A stretch of 64,000 bases of DNA from Prevotella sp. (GTDB taxonomy: Bacteria > Bacteroidota > Bacteroidia > Bacteroidales > Bacteroidaceae). Below are positions 1 through 8,924 of this stretch, piece by piece (the stretch's first letter is position 1; every line of letters starts with the position of its first letter). The DNA is taken from the NCBI GenBank assembly GCA_017651265.1, contig JAGCDO010000002.1:1-64000 (forward strand), given 5' to 3'. A model generated the notes under the pieces. The model was given only the letters and a program-made list of their open reading frames with translations, had not been told where the DNA came from and did not search any database. The translations under genes and the position numbers were made by a program.

Positions 1-89
<89 letters not shown>

Positions 90-98
90 TTTCATTGT

Positions 99-135
99 GG
101 AGAGGTTTCCCAAACGGGAAGTCTCTCCTTTTTTT
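99..135 (+). terminator. Rho-independent terminator of the rRNA operon
   Basis: GGAGAGGTTTCCC (99-111) pairs with GGGAAGTCTCTCC (116-128) over 13 bp including two G-U pairs, with a 4-nt loop, followed by seven T residues. It lies 10 nt after the 5S gene. Confidence 0.92.
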
Positions 136-188
136 ATGTGTATGACCGTCGAGAATCATGCTAAAATGAAAGATTTTAGGTAAAATAC

Positions 189-219
189 TTTGTCGTTTGG
201 AAAAAATAGTGTTACTTTG
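189..219 (+). promoter_or_regulatory. Bacteroidetes-type promoter of the barrel protein gene
   Basis: TTTG at 189-192, 20-nt spacer, TACTTTG at 213-219. It matches the Bacteroidetes primary sigma-factor pattern TTTG-N19-21-TAnnTTTG. The start codon is 42 nt downstream. Confidence 0.7.
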
Positions 220-261
220 CAAGAGGAAAAGATATTATTCATTAATTAATTCAGTAAAAAT

Positions 262-888
262 ATGAAGAAAGTATTAGTTGCAATCGTTGCACTGTTCTGC
301 TCAGTGAGCAGTTTTGCACAGTACAGCAGTGGCGGTTTCTCACTCGATCAAGAGAACCTGTATTGGGGTGTTCGTTTCGGTTTGACAGGTGCTTCTATTG
401 GAGGTGACCTTGATGTCGGTATGAAGACAGGTATGACATTGGCTGGTGTTGTAGGTCTGCGTGCATCTGATAGTACACCGGTATTCATCGAAAGTGGACT
501 CTATTACACCGAGCGTGGTGGTAAGGATGGAAAATTCAAGGTAGGATATAATAACCTTGAGGTTCCTATTCTGGTAAAATATGGTATCAAAGCTACTGAT
601 GAAATCGCAATCCTTCCTTTCCTCGGACCGTATTTCTCATATGCTTTCAGTGGTAAGACTAAAGTTGAGGACATGAATGGTAAGATCGTTTCCGTAGGAA
701 CCTTCGATGAGAAGAAATGGGAAGGTCTGAAGCGTGCCAACATGGGCTTCAAGCTTGGTTGTGGCGCCGAGTATAACAAGGTATATTTGGAGGTTGGCTA
801 TCAGATTGGTGTTACCAACGTTTGCAAGAAAGACGATGTTACTGCTCACAGCAATGCATTGTTCGTAAACTTCGGTGTGAACTTCTAA
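262..888 (+). CDS. Porin-family / outer-membrane beta-barrel protein (OMP_b-brl type)
   Basis: 208 aa. Residues 1-20 are a classic signal peptide ending SSFAQ. The remainder alternates short amphipathic beta strands with Gly/Asn-rich turns (YWGVRFGLTGASIGG, GVVGLRASD, VFIESGLYYTERGG, NLEVPILVKYG, ILPFLGPYFSYAF, FKLGCGAEY, VYLEVGYQIGVTNV) and ends on an aromatic residue (VNFGVNF), as 8-10-stranded outer-membrane barrels of the PorT/OMP_b-brl_2 type do. The final Phe is the usual BAM recognition residue. The gene is monocistronic: it has its own promoter and a strong terminator follows. The specific ligand or role cannot be told from sequence. Confidence 0.82.
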   Translation: MKKVLVAIVALFCSVSSFAQYSSGGFSLDQENLYWGVRFGLTGASIGGDLDVGMKTGMTLAGVVGLRASDSTPVFIESGLYYTERGGKDGKFKVGYNNLEVPILVKYGIKATDEIAILPFLGPYFSYAFSGKTKVEDMNGKIVSVGTFDEKKWEGLKRANMGFKLGCGAEYNKVYLEVGYQIGVTNVCKKDDVTAHSNALFVNFGVNF

Positions 889-907
889 TAGAAGTTTTCT
901 TCCATAT

Positions 908-979
908 AACCGCATCAGAAACAGTTTCCTTAGGATCGTTTAGATCTATTAATAGGAACTGTATCTGATACGGTTTTTT
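908..979 (+). terminator. Terminator after the barrel protein gene
   Basis: AACCGCATCAGAAACAGTTTCCT (908-930) is complementary, with a few mismatches, to AGGAACTGTATCTGATACGG (954-973) and its continuation; a T-run (974-979) follows. The long stem has a loop of ~23 nt. Confidence 0.85.
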
Positions 980-1017
980 ATTGAATAAGGTATAGTTGGG
1001 CAATAACCAGCCAGAAG

Positions 1018-2199
1018 ATGCGTTTATATAACATGCATTGGACCGACCAGATTCGCAGGGTGAAGATTCTGCTTGTGATAGCTGCCGTCATTATCGCGGT
1101 GGCCAGTTTGGTTGTGTCTCATTTTCTGGTACGTGACTTAGCTATCGAAGAGCGTAACAAGATGGAGGTGTGGGCCGAGGCGATGCGTACATTGAGTCAG
1201 CCCGAAGAAAATGTGGACTTGAACCTTGTCTTGAAAGTGATAGAGGGTAACAACACCATTCCTGTTGTTGTTCTTGGTGCAGATGAGCAAGTCCAGACTT
1301 TCCGTAATATCAAGTTGAAAAGAACGAATGCCGAGGATAGCATCCAACAGGCTTTGGCCATGGCGCAAAGAATGAAGCATTCCGGCAGGAGTATTCGTAT
1401 TGCCCTTGACGACACCAATGACACCAATGATTACATCGATGTGTGTTACGATGAATCGGTGATGATCAAACGCCTGAACCTGTACCCTTATGTGCAGTTG
1501 GGCATTGTGATGATCTTCGTGGTGGTGGCCATCTTTGCCTTACTTACCTCCAAGAGAGCTGAGCAGAACAAGGTATGGGTGGGTCTTTCCAAGGAGACTG
1601 CCCATCAGTTGGGAACACCTATCAGTAGCTTGATGGCTTGGACAGAGATTCTGAAGGAAACCTATCCCGACGATGCTTTACTGCCCGAGATGGACAAGGA
1701 TGTTAAGCGTCTGCAGCTGATTGCCGAGCGTTTCTCCAAGATCGGTTCTTTGCCAGAACCCGTTCCTTCCAGTTTGAACGAGGTCATGATGCATGTGATT
1801 GACTATATGGATCGCCGTACTTCGCAAAAGGTTCGTATGATCCGTTCATTCCCCGATCATGATGTCATTGTCACCATCAACGCTTCCCTGTTTGAATGGG
1901 TGATTGAGAATCTCTGCAAGAATGCAGTAGATGCGATGGAAGGAGAAGGCCAGATCACCTTAACGGTACAAGAGGAAACCGACAAGGTAGTGATAGAAGT
2001 GTCGGATACCGGTAAGGGAATCCGGAAGAAGGACATAGCCAACGTCTTCAAGCCCGGTTTCACCACCAAGAAGCGCGGTTGGGGATTAGGTCTTTCTTTG
2101 GCCAAACGCATTGTTGAAGAATACCACAAGGGCAAGATCTTTGTGAAGAGTTCTGAAGTGGGCAAGGGCACCACCTTCCGGATAGAACTGAAGAAATAG
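1018..2199 (+). CDS. Two-component sensor histidine kinase, orphan
   Basis: 393 aa. Transmembrane segments at about 17-38 and 159-177 enclose a ~120-residue periplasmic sensor region. A HisKA-like dimerisation helix follows, with phospho-acceptor His196 in KETAHQLGTPISSL. The HATPase_c domain has an N box (ENLCKNAVDAMEGEG), G1 (VSDTGKGIRKKD), F box (VFKPGFTTK) and G2 (GWGLGLSLAKRIVEEYH). The short spacing between TM2 and the His box leaves no HAMP domain. No response-regulator gene is adjacent on either side, so its partner must lie elsewhere. Start: ATG 1018 is used; ATG 1033 (Met6) is an alternative that keeps TM1. No convincing promoter is visible in the 40 nt before it. Confidence 0.9.
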   Translation: MRLYNMHWTDQIRRVKILLVIAAVIIAVASLVVSHFLVRDLAIEERNKMEVWAEAMRTLSQPEENVDLNLVLKVIEGNNTIPVVVLGADEQVQTFRNIKLKRTNAEDSIQQALAMAQRMKHSGRSIRIALDDTNDTNDYIDVCYDESVMIKRLNLYPYVQLGIVMIFVVVAIFALLTSKRAEQNKVWVGLSKETAHQLGTPISSLMAWTEILKETYPDDALLPEMDKDVKRLQLIAERFSKIGSLPEPVPSSLNEVMMHVIDYMDRRTSQKVRMIRSFPDHDVIVTINASLFEWVIENLCKNAVDAMEGEGQITLTVQEETDKVVIEVSDTGKGIRKKDIANVFKPGFTTKKRGWGLGLSLAKRIVEEYHKGKIFVKSSEVGKGTTFRIELKK

Positions 2200-2353
2200 T
2201 ATCTCTCATTTTTCATTTTTTATCTCTCATCTTTATTGCTTTTCCTTGCACAAGGAGAGAAAGAGTGTGCAATATCGTGTCCTCTTTGTAACTGATTTAC
2301 AACTAAAAGCTTAAAAAATGCCAATCTTTCTATTCTAAATCGAAAAAGTTTTG

Positions 2354-2361
2354 TACCTTTG
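2354..2361 (+). promoter_or_regulatory. -7 box of the yceD-rpmF-fabH-era promoter
   Basis: TACCTTTG ends 20 nt before the ATG of the DUF177 gene. A -33 TTTG at the right spacing is not clear (a TTTC at 2327-2330 is the nearest). Confidence 0.6.
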
Positions 2362-2381
2362 CAACCCAAATATGCTTTAAA

Positions 2382-2903
2382 ATGTGCAGTTTAGAGTCTT
2401 TTAAGATAGATTTGAAGGGGTTGAAAGAAGACGTGACCGTCTTGGAATACCATCTTGACGACTCTTTCTTTAAGGCGATGGACAGTACGGAAGTGAACGG
2501 TGGGGCCGTGCAAGTGTCAGTGTCTATACGCAAGGCTACTGGCTTTTTTGAGCTTCATCTTCATATTCGTGGCACAGTTGCTGTTCCTTGTAATCTTTGT
2601 TTAGATGACATGGATCAGTCTGTCGAGACGACTCACCGTCTCGTGGTAAAGTTTGGAGCAGAAAACTCAGAGGAAGACGATGTCGTGACAGTGGACGAGG
2701 ACGAAGGAATACTCAACCTGTCATGGCTTGTCTATGAGTTGATTGTATTGGCTATCCCCATCAGGCATGTACATGCACCTGGCAAGTGCAATGCAGCCAT
2801 GATGCATGCTCTGGAAGAGCACTCAACTGACCGAAGCAGTGATGAGGAGTCCAACCAGTCGATCGACCCCCGCTGGGAGAAATTGAAGAATCTAAAAATG
2901 TAA
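2382..2903 (+). CDS. yceD: YceD-family (DUF177) protein, 23S rRNA accumulation factor
   Basis: 173 aa. It carries the DUF177/YceD hallmarks: an N-terminal beta-rich half, CxxC (Cys70-Cys73 in VPCNLCLDDM), an acidic middle stretch (GAENSEEDDVVTVDEDEG), and the LVYELIVLAIPIRHVH segment followed by a third Cys. YceD proteins are needed for 23S rRNA accumulation in E. coli and plants. The gene sits directly upstream of rpmF (20 nt), the arrangement conserved across bacteria, which supports the call strongly. Confidence 0.9.
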   Translation: MCSLESFKIDLKGLKEDVTVLEYHLDDSFFKAMDSTEVNGGAVQVSVSIRKATGFFELHLHIRGTVAVPCNLCLDDMDQSVETTHRLVVKFGAENSEEDDVVTVDEDEGILNLSWLVYELIVLAIPIRHVHAPGKCNAAMMHALEEHSTDRSSDEESNQSIDPRWEKLKNLKM

Positions 2904-2923
2904 AATTAAAAAATTATAGAATT

Positions 2924-3112
2924 ATGGCACATCCTAAAAGAAGACAGTCAAAGACTCGTACAGCGAAAAGAAGAACTCATGACAAGGCAGTAGCTCCCAC
3001 ATTGGCTATTTGTCCCAACTGCGGTGCTTATCATATCTATCACACCGTATGTCCGACATGTGGCTACTATCGTGGCAAGATTGCAATTGTAATGGATGAA
3101 GTAGCTGAATAA
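2924..3112 (+). CDS. rpmF: 50S ribosomal protein L32, zinc-ribbon form
   Basis: 62 aa. The N-terminus [19 protein letters not shown] is the diagnostic basic tail of L32. It is followed by a zinc ribbon with Cys30-x2-Cys33 and Cys43-x2-Cys46 (CPNC...CPTC), so this is the zinc-binding (C+) paralogue. Its stop overlaps the fabH start by one base (TAATG), so the two are translationally coupled. This is the classic rpmF-fabH fatty-acid linkage. Confidence 0.97.
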   Translation: MAHPKRRQSKTRTAKRRTHDKAVAPTLAICPNCGAYHIYHTVCPTCGYYRGKIAIVMDEVAE

Positions 3113-4119
3113 TGGAGAAAATCAACGCAATAATCACTGGCGTAGGTGGATATGTCCCCGAGTATGTCCTTAACAACGAGGAATTGTCTCGGATGGTTGA
3201 CACCAACGACGAGTGGATTATGTCGCGTGTAGGCATCAAAGAACGCCGAATTCTTAACGAAGAAGGTCTGGGTACCAGCTATATGGCCCGCAAGGCAGCC
3301 AAGCAGTTGCTGCAGAAAACGGGTGTGGATCCAGATACGATAGATGCGTTGATCGTTGCCACTTCCTCAGCAGACTACAAGTTCCCCTCAACCGCCAGCA
3401 TCGTGCTGGGTAAGCTCGGACTGAAGAATGCTTTTGCGTTTGATTACTGGGGAGCCTGCTGCGGTTTCTTGTTTGCCCTCGATGTGGCAGCCTCGATGAT
3501 TCAGTCTGGCCGATACAAGAAGATTATTGTGATTGGTGCAGATAAGATGTCGTCGATGGTTGACTACATGGACCGGCAGACTTGTCCGCTGTTCGGTGAC
3601 GGAGCAGCTGCAGTATTGCTGGAAGCAACGACGGAACAGAACATCGGCGTGATGGACAGCTATCTTCGGGCAGATGGAAAGGGCCTTCCCTTCCTGCACA
3701 TGAAGGCAGGTGGAAGCGTTTGTCCTCCCAGTCATTTCACCGTGGATCATCGTCTTCACTATCTTTATCAAGAGGGTAGGACGGTATTCCGCTATGCCGT
3801 GACAAGCATGAGTGACGACTGTGCGCTGATAGCTGAACGCAACGGTCTGAATAAGGACAATATCCGTTTTGTCGTTCCCCATCAAGCTAACATCCGTATC
3901 ATCGAAGCTGTGGCAAAACGCTTGGAACTGACGATGGACAAGGTGATGGTGAACATTGAGCATTTCGGTAACACAAGTGCTGCATCCATACCACTCGCTC
4001 TTTGGGAGAATGAAAGTTTACTAAAGAAAGGCGACAATCTGGTCTTAACAGCCTTCGGTGCTGGCTTCGTTCATGGTGCCAGCTACCTGAAATGGGCTTA
4101 CGACAGTAGTGAAAAGTGA
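3112..4119 (+). CDS. fabH: 3-oxoacyl-ACP synthase III (KAS III)
   Basis: 335 aa, normal family length. It condenses a short acyl-CoA primer with malonyl-ACP to begin type II fatty-acid synthesis in the cytoplasm. The catalytic triad is visible: Cys116 in [11 protein letters not shown] (the position of AACSGF), His257 in [10 protein letters not shown], and Asn287 in [10 protein letters not shown]. The N-terminal GVGGYVPE and [16 protein letters not shown] are family signatures. It overlaps rpmF by one base, and era follows after 19 nt. Confidence 0.97.
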   Translation: MEKINAIITGVGGYVPEYVLNNEELSRMVDTNDEWIMSRVGIKERRILNEEGLGTSYMARKAAKQLLQKTGVDPDTIDALIVATSSADYKFPSTASIVLGKLGLKNAFAFDYWGACCGFLFALDVAASMIQSGRYKKIIVIGADKMSSMVDYMDRQTCPLFGDGAAAVLLEATTEQNIGVMDSYLRADGKGLPFLHMKAGGSVCPPSHFTVDHRLHYLYQEGRTVFRYAVTSMSDDCALIAERNGLNKDNIRFVVPHQANIRIIEAVAKRLELTMDKVMVNIEHFGNTSAASIPLALWENESLLKKGDNLVLTAFGAGFVHGASYLKWAYDSSEK

Positions 4120-4138
4120 AGCGTTAAAGTAAAGAATA

Positions 4139-5068
4139 ATGCATAAGGCAGGATTTGTCAATATCGTTGGCAATCCCAACGTAGGTAAAAGTACGCTCAT
4201 GAACCAGTTGGTTGGTGAGCGTATTTCAATTGCGACGTTTAAGGCGCAAACGACTCGTCATCGTATCATGGGAATCGTGAATACCGATGATATGCAGATC
4301 GTGTTCAGTGATACGCCCGGTGTACTGAAGCCCAATTACAAGCTTCAGGAATCGATGCTTGCCTTTTCGGAAAGTGCATTGGCTGATGCTGATGTGCTAC
4401 TTTATGTTACTGATGTGGTGGAGAATCCCGAAAAGAACATGGAGTTCCTGGAGAAGGTGCAGAAGATGAAGATTCCCGTTATCCTGCTCATCAATAAGAT
4501 TGATGAACTGGGCAACCAAACTGGCGATGCTAGTAATACTAGAAAAGCTAGTAATACTAGTCAAACTCAATTGAATAGTTTGGTAGAGAAGTGGCACTCG
4601 CTATTGCCCAACGCGGAAATCCTTCCTATTTCGGCCAAGAACAAGTTCGGCGTGGATGTGCTCCTGAAGCGCATTCAGGAACTGCTGCCTGAGAGTCCTG
4701 CCTATTTCGATAAGGATCAGCTCACAGATAAACCCGCCCGTTTCTTTGTTTCGGAGATCATCCGCGAGAAGATTCTGCTTTATTACGACAAGGAGATACC
4801 TTATTCTGTGGAGGTAAGCGTGGAGAGCTTCAAGGAAACCGAGAAGAACATCCACATCAGCGCTATCATCTATGTGGAACGCGACTCGCAGAAAGGCATC
4901 ATCATCGGTCATCAAGGCATTGCCCTGAAAAAGGTTGGTGCCGAATCGCGCAAGGCACTGGAGAGATTCTTCGGCAAGCCCATCTATTTGGAAACCTTTG
5001 TAAAGGTGGATAAAGACTGGCGCTCATCGCAGCGTGAACTCAATCATTTCGGGTATAATCCAGAATGA
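4139..5068 (+). CDS. era: GTPase Era with an unusual in-frame repeat insertion
   Basis: 309 aa. Era binds the 3' end of 16S rRNA and assists 30S maturation. The GTPase domain shows G1 GNPNVGKST (11-19), G3 DTPG (~59-62) and G4 NKID, and the C-terminal KH domain has the GQKG-like loop GIIIGHQGIALKKVG. Between G4 and the SAKN G5 motif there is an extra segment (about residues 122-143) containing ASNT twice. It is encoded by two 14-bp direct copies of GCTAGTAATACTAG, low-complexity sequence not expected in Era. The reading frame stays open and all motifs are intact, so the protein is probably functional. Confidence 0.95.
   Translation: MHKAGFVNIVGNPNVGKSTLMNQLVGERISIATFKAQTTRHRIMGIVNTDDMQIVFSDTPGVLKPNYKLQESMLAFSESALADADVLLYVTDVVENPEKNMEFLEKVQKMKIPVILLINKIDELGNQTGDASNTRKASNTSQTQLNSLVEKWHSLLPNAEILPISAKNKFGVDVLLKRIQELLPESPAYFDKDQLTDKPARFFVSEIIREKILLYYDKEIPYSVEVSVESFKETEKNIHISAIIYVERDSQKGIIIGHQGIALKKVGAESRKALERFFGKPIYLETFVKVDKDWRSSQRELNHFGYNPE
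4529..4560 (+). repeat. Two 14-bp palindromic direct repeats inside era
   Basis: GCTAGTAATACTAG occurs at 4529-4542 and 4547-4560, 18 bp apart. Each copy contains the hairpin-forming CTAGTA-A-TACTAG. The unit pair is in frame with era. Confidence 0.9.
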
Positions 5069-5125
5069 ACGTTTTCGAGGTGGGATGAGATATAACCATT
5101 TTGTTTACACTCAAAAAGTATTATT

Positions 5126-6439
5126 ATGGCATTAGTAGCAATCGTAGGACGCCCGAATGTGGGTAAGAGTACGCTTTTTAACCGCTTAACCAAGAGTCGC
5201 CGCGCTATTGTTAGCGAGGAGGCAGGAACCACGCGCGACCGTCAGTATGGCAAGTGCGAGTGGAATGGTAAGGAGTTTTCCGTGGTGGATACTGGCGGAT
5301 GGGTTGTGAACTCTGATGATATCTTTGAGGAGGAGATCCGGAAGCAGGTAATGGTAGCCACAGAAGAGGCAGATATGGTGCTCTTCCTTGTGGATGCTCA
5401 GAACGGTTTGACCGACTGGGATGAGGATGTGGCTGCTATCTTGCGTCGTTCCAAGCTCCCTGTCATCCTGGTTGTCAATAAGGTTGACAACAACAACCAG
5501 TACTACGATGCCTACGAGTTCTATAAGTTAGGACTCGGTGATCCGCAGTGCATCAGTTCTGCTTCTGGTAGCGGAACCGGTGACTTGCTCGACCTGGTCT
5601 TGGAAAAGCTTCAGGGTGTAAAAGACGAGGATGATATCGAGGATGGTATTCCCCGCTTTGCCGTAGTAGGGCGCCCGAACGCCGGTAAGAGCAGTATCAT
5701 CAATGCCTTTATCGGAGAAGACCGTCATATCGTGACAGATATCGCAGGAACCACTCGTGACAGTATCTATACCCGTTACGACAAGTTCGGCTTCGATTTC
5801 TATCTGGTAGATACCGCAGGTATCCGCAGGAAGAACAAGGTGTCGGAAGACCTGGAGTTCTACAGTGTGATGCGTTCTATCCGTGCCATTGAAAACAGCG
5901 ATGTTTGTATCCTGATGATTGATGCTACCCGTGGTATTGAGACACAGGACATGAATATCTTCCAGCTGATACAGAAGAACCAGAAATCATTGGTGGTTGT
6001 GGTCAACAAGTGGGACCTGGTGGAAGATAAGAGTCAGACAGCCGTGAAGTTCTTCGAAGAGGCTATCCGTAAGCGTATGGCACCCTTCACCGATTTCCCC
6101 GTCGTTTTCGCTTCTGCCGTAACCAAACAGCGTATCTTCAAGGTGCTGGAAACAGCCAAGCAAGTGTATCTTAACCGGAAGGTGAAGATTGGAACGACGA
6201 AGCTCAATGAGGTGATGCTACCTCTTATCGAGGCTACACCGCCACCTTCCATCAAAGGCAAGTACATCAAGATCAAGTATTGTTCCCAGATTCCCGACAC
6301 GCAGATACCTTCTTTCGTGTTCTATGCGAATCTGCCACAGTATATTAAAGAGCCTTACAAGCGTTTCCTGGAGAACAAGATTCGTGAGAACTGGGACCTC
6401 ACAGGCTCACCCATCAATATTTTCATTCGACAGAAATAA
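5126..6439 (+). CDS. der: Ribosome-assembly GTPase Der (EngA)
   Basis: 437 aa. Two tandem G domains are visible: GRPNVGKST (8-16) with DTGG and NKVD, and GRPNAGKSS (~181-189) with DTAG and NKWD. A C-terminal KH-like domain follows ([21 protein letters not shown]). Der acts in 50S subunit assembly. It lies 57 nt after era in the same direction, and a small lipoprotein gene starts 3 nt after its stop, so the run is likely one operon. Confidence 0.97.
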   Translation: MALVAIVGRPNVGKSTLFNRLTKSRRAIVSEEAGTTRDRQYGKCEWNGKEFSVVDTGGWVVNSDDIFEEEIRKQVMVATEEADMVLFLVDAQNGLTDWDEDVAAILRRSKLPVILVVNKVDNNNQYYDAYEFYKLGLGDPQCISSASGSGTGDLLDLVLEKLQGVKDEDDIEDGIPRFAVVGRPNAGKSSIINAFIGEDRHIVTDIAGTTRDSIYTRYDKFGFDFYLVDTAGIRRKNKVSEDLEFYSVMRSIRAIENSDVCILMIDATRGIETQDMNIFQLIQKNQKSLVVVVNKWDLVEDKSQTAVKFFEEAIRKRMAPFTDFPVVFASAVTKQRIFKVLETAKQVYLNRKVKIGTTKLNEVMLPLIEATPPPSIKGKYIKIKYCSQIPDTQIPSFVFYANLPQYIKEPYKRFLENKIRENWDLTGSPINIFIRQK

Positions 6440-6442
6440 TCC

Positions 6443-6838
6443 ATGCGCAAACTCATTGTCATCACCTTCTGCTTCATTCTTGCAGCGGTCATTTCCTGTT
6501 CGCGCGACAAGAAGGTTGATTTTGCAGCAGCTCATGCGGCGAAAGGCTACTATGAGCTGTTGGTCAAGGAGAAATACGATGAGTTTGTGAATGGAATGAA
6601 TATGCCAGAACAGATTCCCGACAGTTACCGTCAGCAGTTGGTGGACAACGTGCGGATGTTCGTGGGAGAACAGAACCAGGAACATGGCGGCATCCGTGAG
6701 GTGCGGGTTGTGAACTGCGTGAACGACAGTGTTCAGCCCACCGCCAATGCCTTCCTCATGCTTTGCTTCGGCGACAGCACCATTGAAGAGGTGGTTGTAC
6801 CGATGGTCAAGCATGAGGGGAAATGGCTGATGAAATAA
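6443..6838 (+). CDS. Small lipoprotein, NTF2/DUF4878-like
   Basis: 131 aa. Lipoprotein signal with Cys19 in AAVISC. The mature part (HAAKGYYELLVKEKYDEFVNGM ... VKHEGKWLMK) has the helix-then-curved-sheet look of DUF4878/NTF2-like lipoproteins, including the terminal W-x-hydrophobic pattern. The start is 3 nt from the der stop, so it is probably translated from the der message. Function is unknown; the fold guess is by eye. Confidence 0.75.
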   Translation: MRKLIVITFCFILAAVISCSRDKKVDFAAAHAAKGYYELLVKEKYDEFVNGMNMPEQIPDSYRQQLVDNVRMFVGEQNQEHGGIREVRVVNCVNDSVQPTANAFLMLCFGDSTIEEVVVPMVKHEGKWLMK

Positions 6839-6842
6839 CCTC

Positions 6843-8738
6843 TTAGTTCAGTTCCACGATAAGTGTCTGCCTCGGTTGCAGAACCACATTTTCCGACAGG
6901 TTGATCTTCTTACCCGTAATGACGTCAGTGGCTTCCTTCTTGTTTCCAATCACTTCCTGATAACGGGCTACCTCAAGGGTGCCTTCTTGTTTTCTGCCAT
7001 TGATGATGGTCAGCACCGTGTTGTTGCGATGTTGTCTGGCAATAACATATACCCCTTTGTAGGGAATAAACTGCGTCATCTTACCTTTGATAATCGTCTC
7101 ATTCCCCTGTCGCCAATGCAGTAAGCGGGAGAGCCAATTAAACATCGCATTCTCCTCCTGAGTCCTTCCCTCTTTCGTAAACGCGTTATGTGTGTCGCCT
7201 GGGAATCCGCCCGGGAAGTCCTTGCGCACATTCCCATCCGTCACCTCTTTCGTTCCGTTCATCAGAATCTCCGTACCATAGTAAAGCTGCGGGATACGTT
7301 TCACGGTAAGCAGCAGAGCCAACGCCTGCTTCAGCGCCAATGTATCTTTTCCATTCCCCAAGAAACGGTCTGTGTCGTGGTTCTCGATGAAAGCCATCAC
7401 GCTCGATGGGTTGGGGTAGAGATAATCATAGCAGAACGAGTTATACAGGCGGTTCATCCCATTCCACCAGTCATCTGTTTCCTCATTCTTCGCCGAGCTC
7501 AGTCGGTCGAAGAAAGCAAAGTCCATCACGGTCTTCAGATAGCTGTTCTCATCGCTCAGCTTACTGTCCTTCTGCCATGATGCCGTATAGGCAGGCTCTG
7601 TTACCCAAGTCTCGCCCACCACATTGAAGTTCGGGTATTCCTCATCCAATGTCTTCATCCACCGAGCCATTCCCTTGGCATCAGCATACGGATAAGTATC
7701 CATGCGAATACCGTCGATACCAACGGTTTCTATCCACCAGATGCTGTTCTGAATCAGATAGGTCATCACATGTACATTGCGGTGGTTCAGGTCGGGCATG
7801 GTAGGTACGAACCATCCGTCAACTGTTTCCTTCATGTCAACCTTCGAAGCATACGGGTCCTTTACCGGCGTGAGTTTATAGCTGGTTTGTTGGAAATGCG
7901 TACCTGTTGGATTACTGCTGCCGTTCGACTCCTTCAACCACTCGGGCAGATTCAGCCAATCCTTGGTAGGCATATCCAGCGTCCATGGGTGTTCAAAGCC
8001 ACTATGGTTGAAAATCATATCCATCACAATTTTCAGTCCTTTGGCATGTGCTTCGTCGCAGAGCTTACGGTAGTCGTCATTACTGCCGAAGCGCGGATCT
8101 ACGCGGTAGTAGTTCGTTGTTGCATAACCATGATAGGTGGAGTAGCCGTTCTCATTGTCAGGCGAATCGTTTTCCAGCACGGGAGTGAACCAAAGTGCTG
8201 TAACCCCTAACTCCTTGAAATAGTCCAGATGCTCACGAATACCATTGAGGTCGCCACCATGACGAAGACTCGGTTCGCTGCGGTCTTCTACATACTGACG
8301 CATTCCTTTGACCTGTTTCGGGTGATTGGCCCCCTGCGCAAAGCGATCGGGCATCAGCATGTAGAGCACATCAGCATTGGTAAAGCCCATTCGCTTCTCA
8401 CCGCTCATCTCACGCTCCTTCAGCTGGTACGCCATCTTAGTCTTGTCAAAGTGAATCACCATGTTTCCAACCTGCGCTCCCCGCAAGTCCAGATACAGCA
8501 GCAGGTAGTTAGGTGAGTCGAGACGCACCACACTGTCAATGCGTACACCGGGATAGTCGATAGAAACATTCTTTACGTTCCTGATATCCTTACCATAAAC
8601 CATCAACTGTAGCTGAGGGTTCTTCAAGCCCACGAACCAGTTCGTTGGTTCTATCCTGTCAATCACGTTTTTTTTCGCTGCACCTGCGGTCAGCAAGCCA
8701 ACCATCAAGAAGGCAATGATTAAAATTCGTTTTCGCAT
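6843..8738 (-). CDS. GH13 alpha-amylase family enzyme, SusA/neopullulanase type
   Basis: 631 aa from the chosen start. Signal peptide (MRKRILIIAFLMVGLLTAGA), an N-terminal beta-sandwich of the cyclomaltodextrinase-N kind (~25-115), then a (beta/alpha)8 GH13 barrel with all four regions: DMIFNHSG, GIRMDTYPY (nucleophile Asp ~347), VVGETW (acid/base Glu ~376), FIENHDTDRF (Asp ~455). MPDRFAQG and GGDLNGI are typical of periplasmic neopullulanases such as SusA, which cut alpha-1,4 links of maltooligosaccharides and pullulan. An upstream in-frame Met at 8762 is rejected because a -7 box (TATCTTTG on the minus strand, 8760-8767) lies there; translation from 8738 leaves a ~15-20 nt leader. It is divergent from the GH3 gene. 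Confidence 0.92.
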   Translation of the reverse strand: MRKRILIIAFLMVGLLTAGAAKKNVIDRIEPTNWFVGLKNPQLQLMVYGKDIRNVKNVSIDYPGVRIDSVVRLDSPNYLLLYLDLRGAQVGNMVIHFDKTKMAYQLKEREMSGEKRMGFTNADVLYMLMPDRFAQGANHPKQVKGMRQYVEDRSEPSLRHGGDLNGIREHLDYFKELGVTALWFTPVLENDSPDNENGYSTYHGYATTNYYRVDPRFGSNDDYRKLCDEAHAKGLKIVMDMIFNHSGFEHPWTLDMPTKDWLNLPEWLKESNGSSNPTGTHFQQTSYKLTPVKDPYASKVDMKETVDGWFVPTMPDLNHRNVHVMTYLIQNSIWWIETVGIDGIRMDTYPYADAKGMARWMKTLDEEYPNFNVVGETWVTEPAYTASWQKDSKLSDENSYLKTVMDFAFFDRLSSAKNEETDDWWNGMNRLYNSFCYDYLYPNPSSVMAFIENHDTDRFLGNGKDTLALKQALALLLTVKRIPQLYYGTEILMNGTKEVTDGNVRKDFPGGFPGDTHNAFTKEGRTQEENAMFNWLSRLLHWRQGNETIIKGKMTQFIPYKGVYVIARQHRNNTVLTIINGRKQEGTLEVARYQEVIGNKKEATDVITGKKINLSENVVLQPRQTLIVELN

Positions 8739-8759
8739 ATCGTTGTTAGTTTGTTTCTG

Positions 8760-8767
8760 CAAAGATA
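8760..8767 (-). promoter_or_regulatory. -7 box of the SusA-type gene
   Basis: CAAAGATA on the plus strand reads TATCTTTG on the minus strand, 21 nt before ATG 8738. No good -33 at canonical spacing was seen. Confidence 0.55.
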
Positions 8768-8818
8768 GTCAAATATCTGTAATCCGATACCCCCTCGCAA
8801 AGCTTTTTTGACATTTCC

Positions 8819-8860
8819 TTGCAAAAACGATTGCACAATCGTATTTTTTTTGTACCTTTG
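8819..8860 (+). promoter_or_regulatory. GH3 promoter with inverted-repeat operator candidates
   Basis: The -7 box is TACCTTTG at 8853-8860; an ATTG at 8830-8833 is spaced 19 nt upstream as a -33. Overlapping the -33 are two nested inverted repeats, CGATTG-CA-CAATCG (8829-8842) and TGCAA-AAACGA-TTGCA (8820-8835). The latter resembles the perfect TGCAAACGTTTGCA upstream of malQ. Confidence 0.5.
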
Positions 8861-8924
8861 ACGCCATATTACTACTCCTTGTATCGGAAGAATCAAACAT
8901 AACCCTTTATAACAAATAAAAACA

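Noticed and set aside
136..261. tRNA genes after the rRNA operon
   Set aside because: No cloverleaf or T-loop GTTCGANTC sequence was found in the gap, nor in other intergenic spaces.
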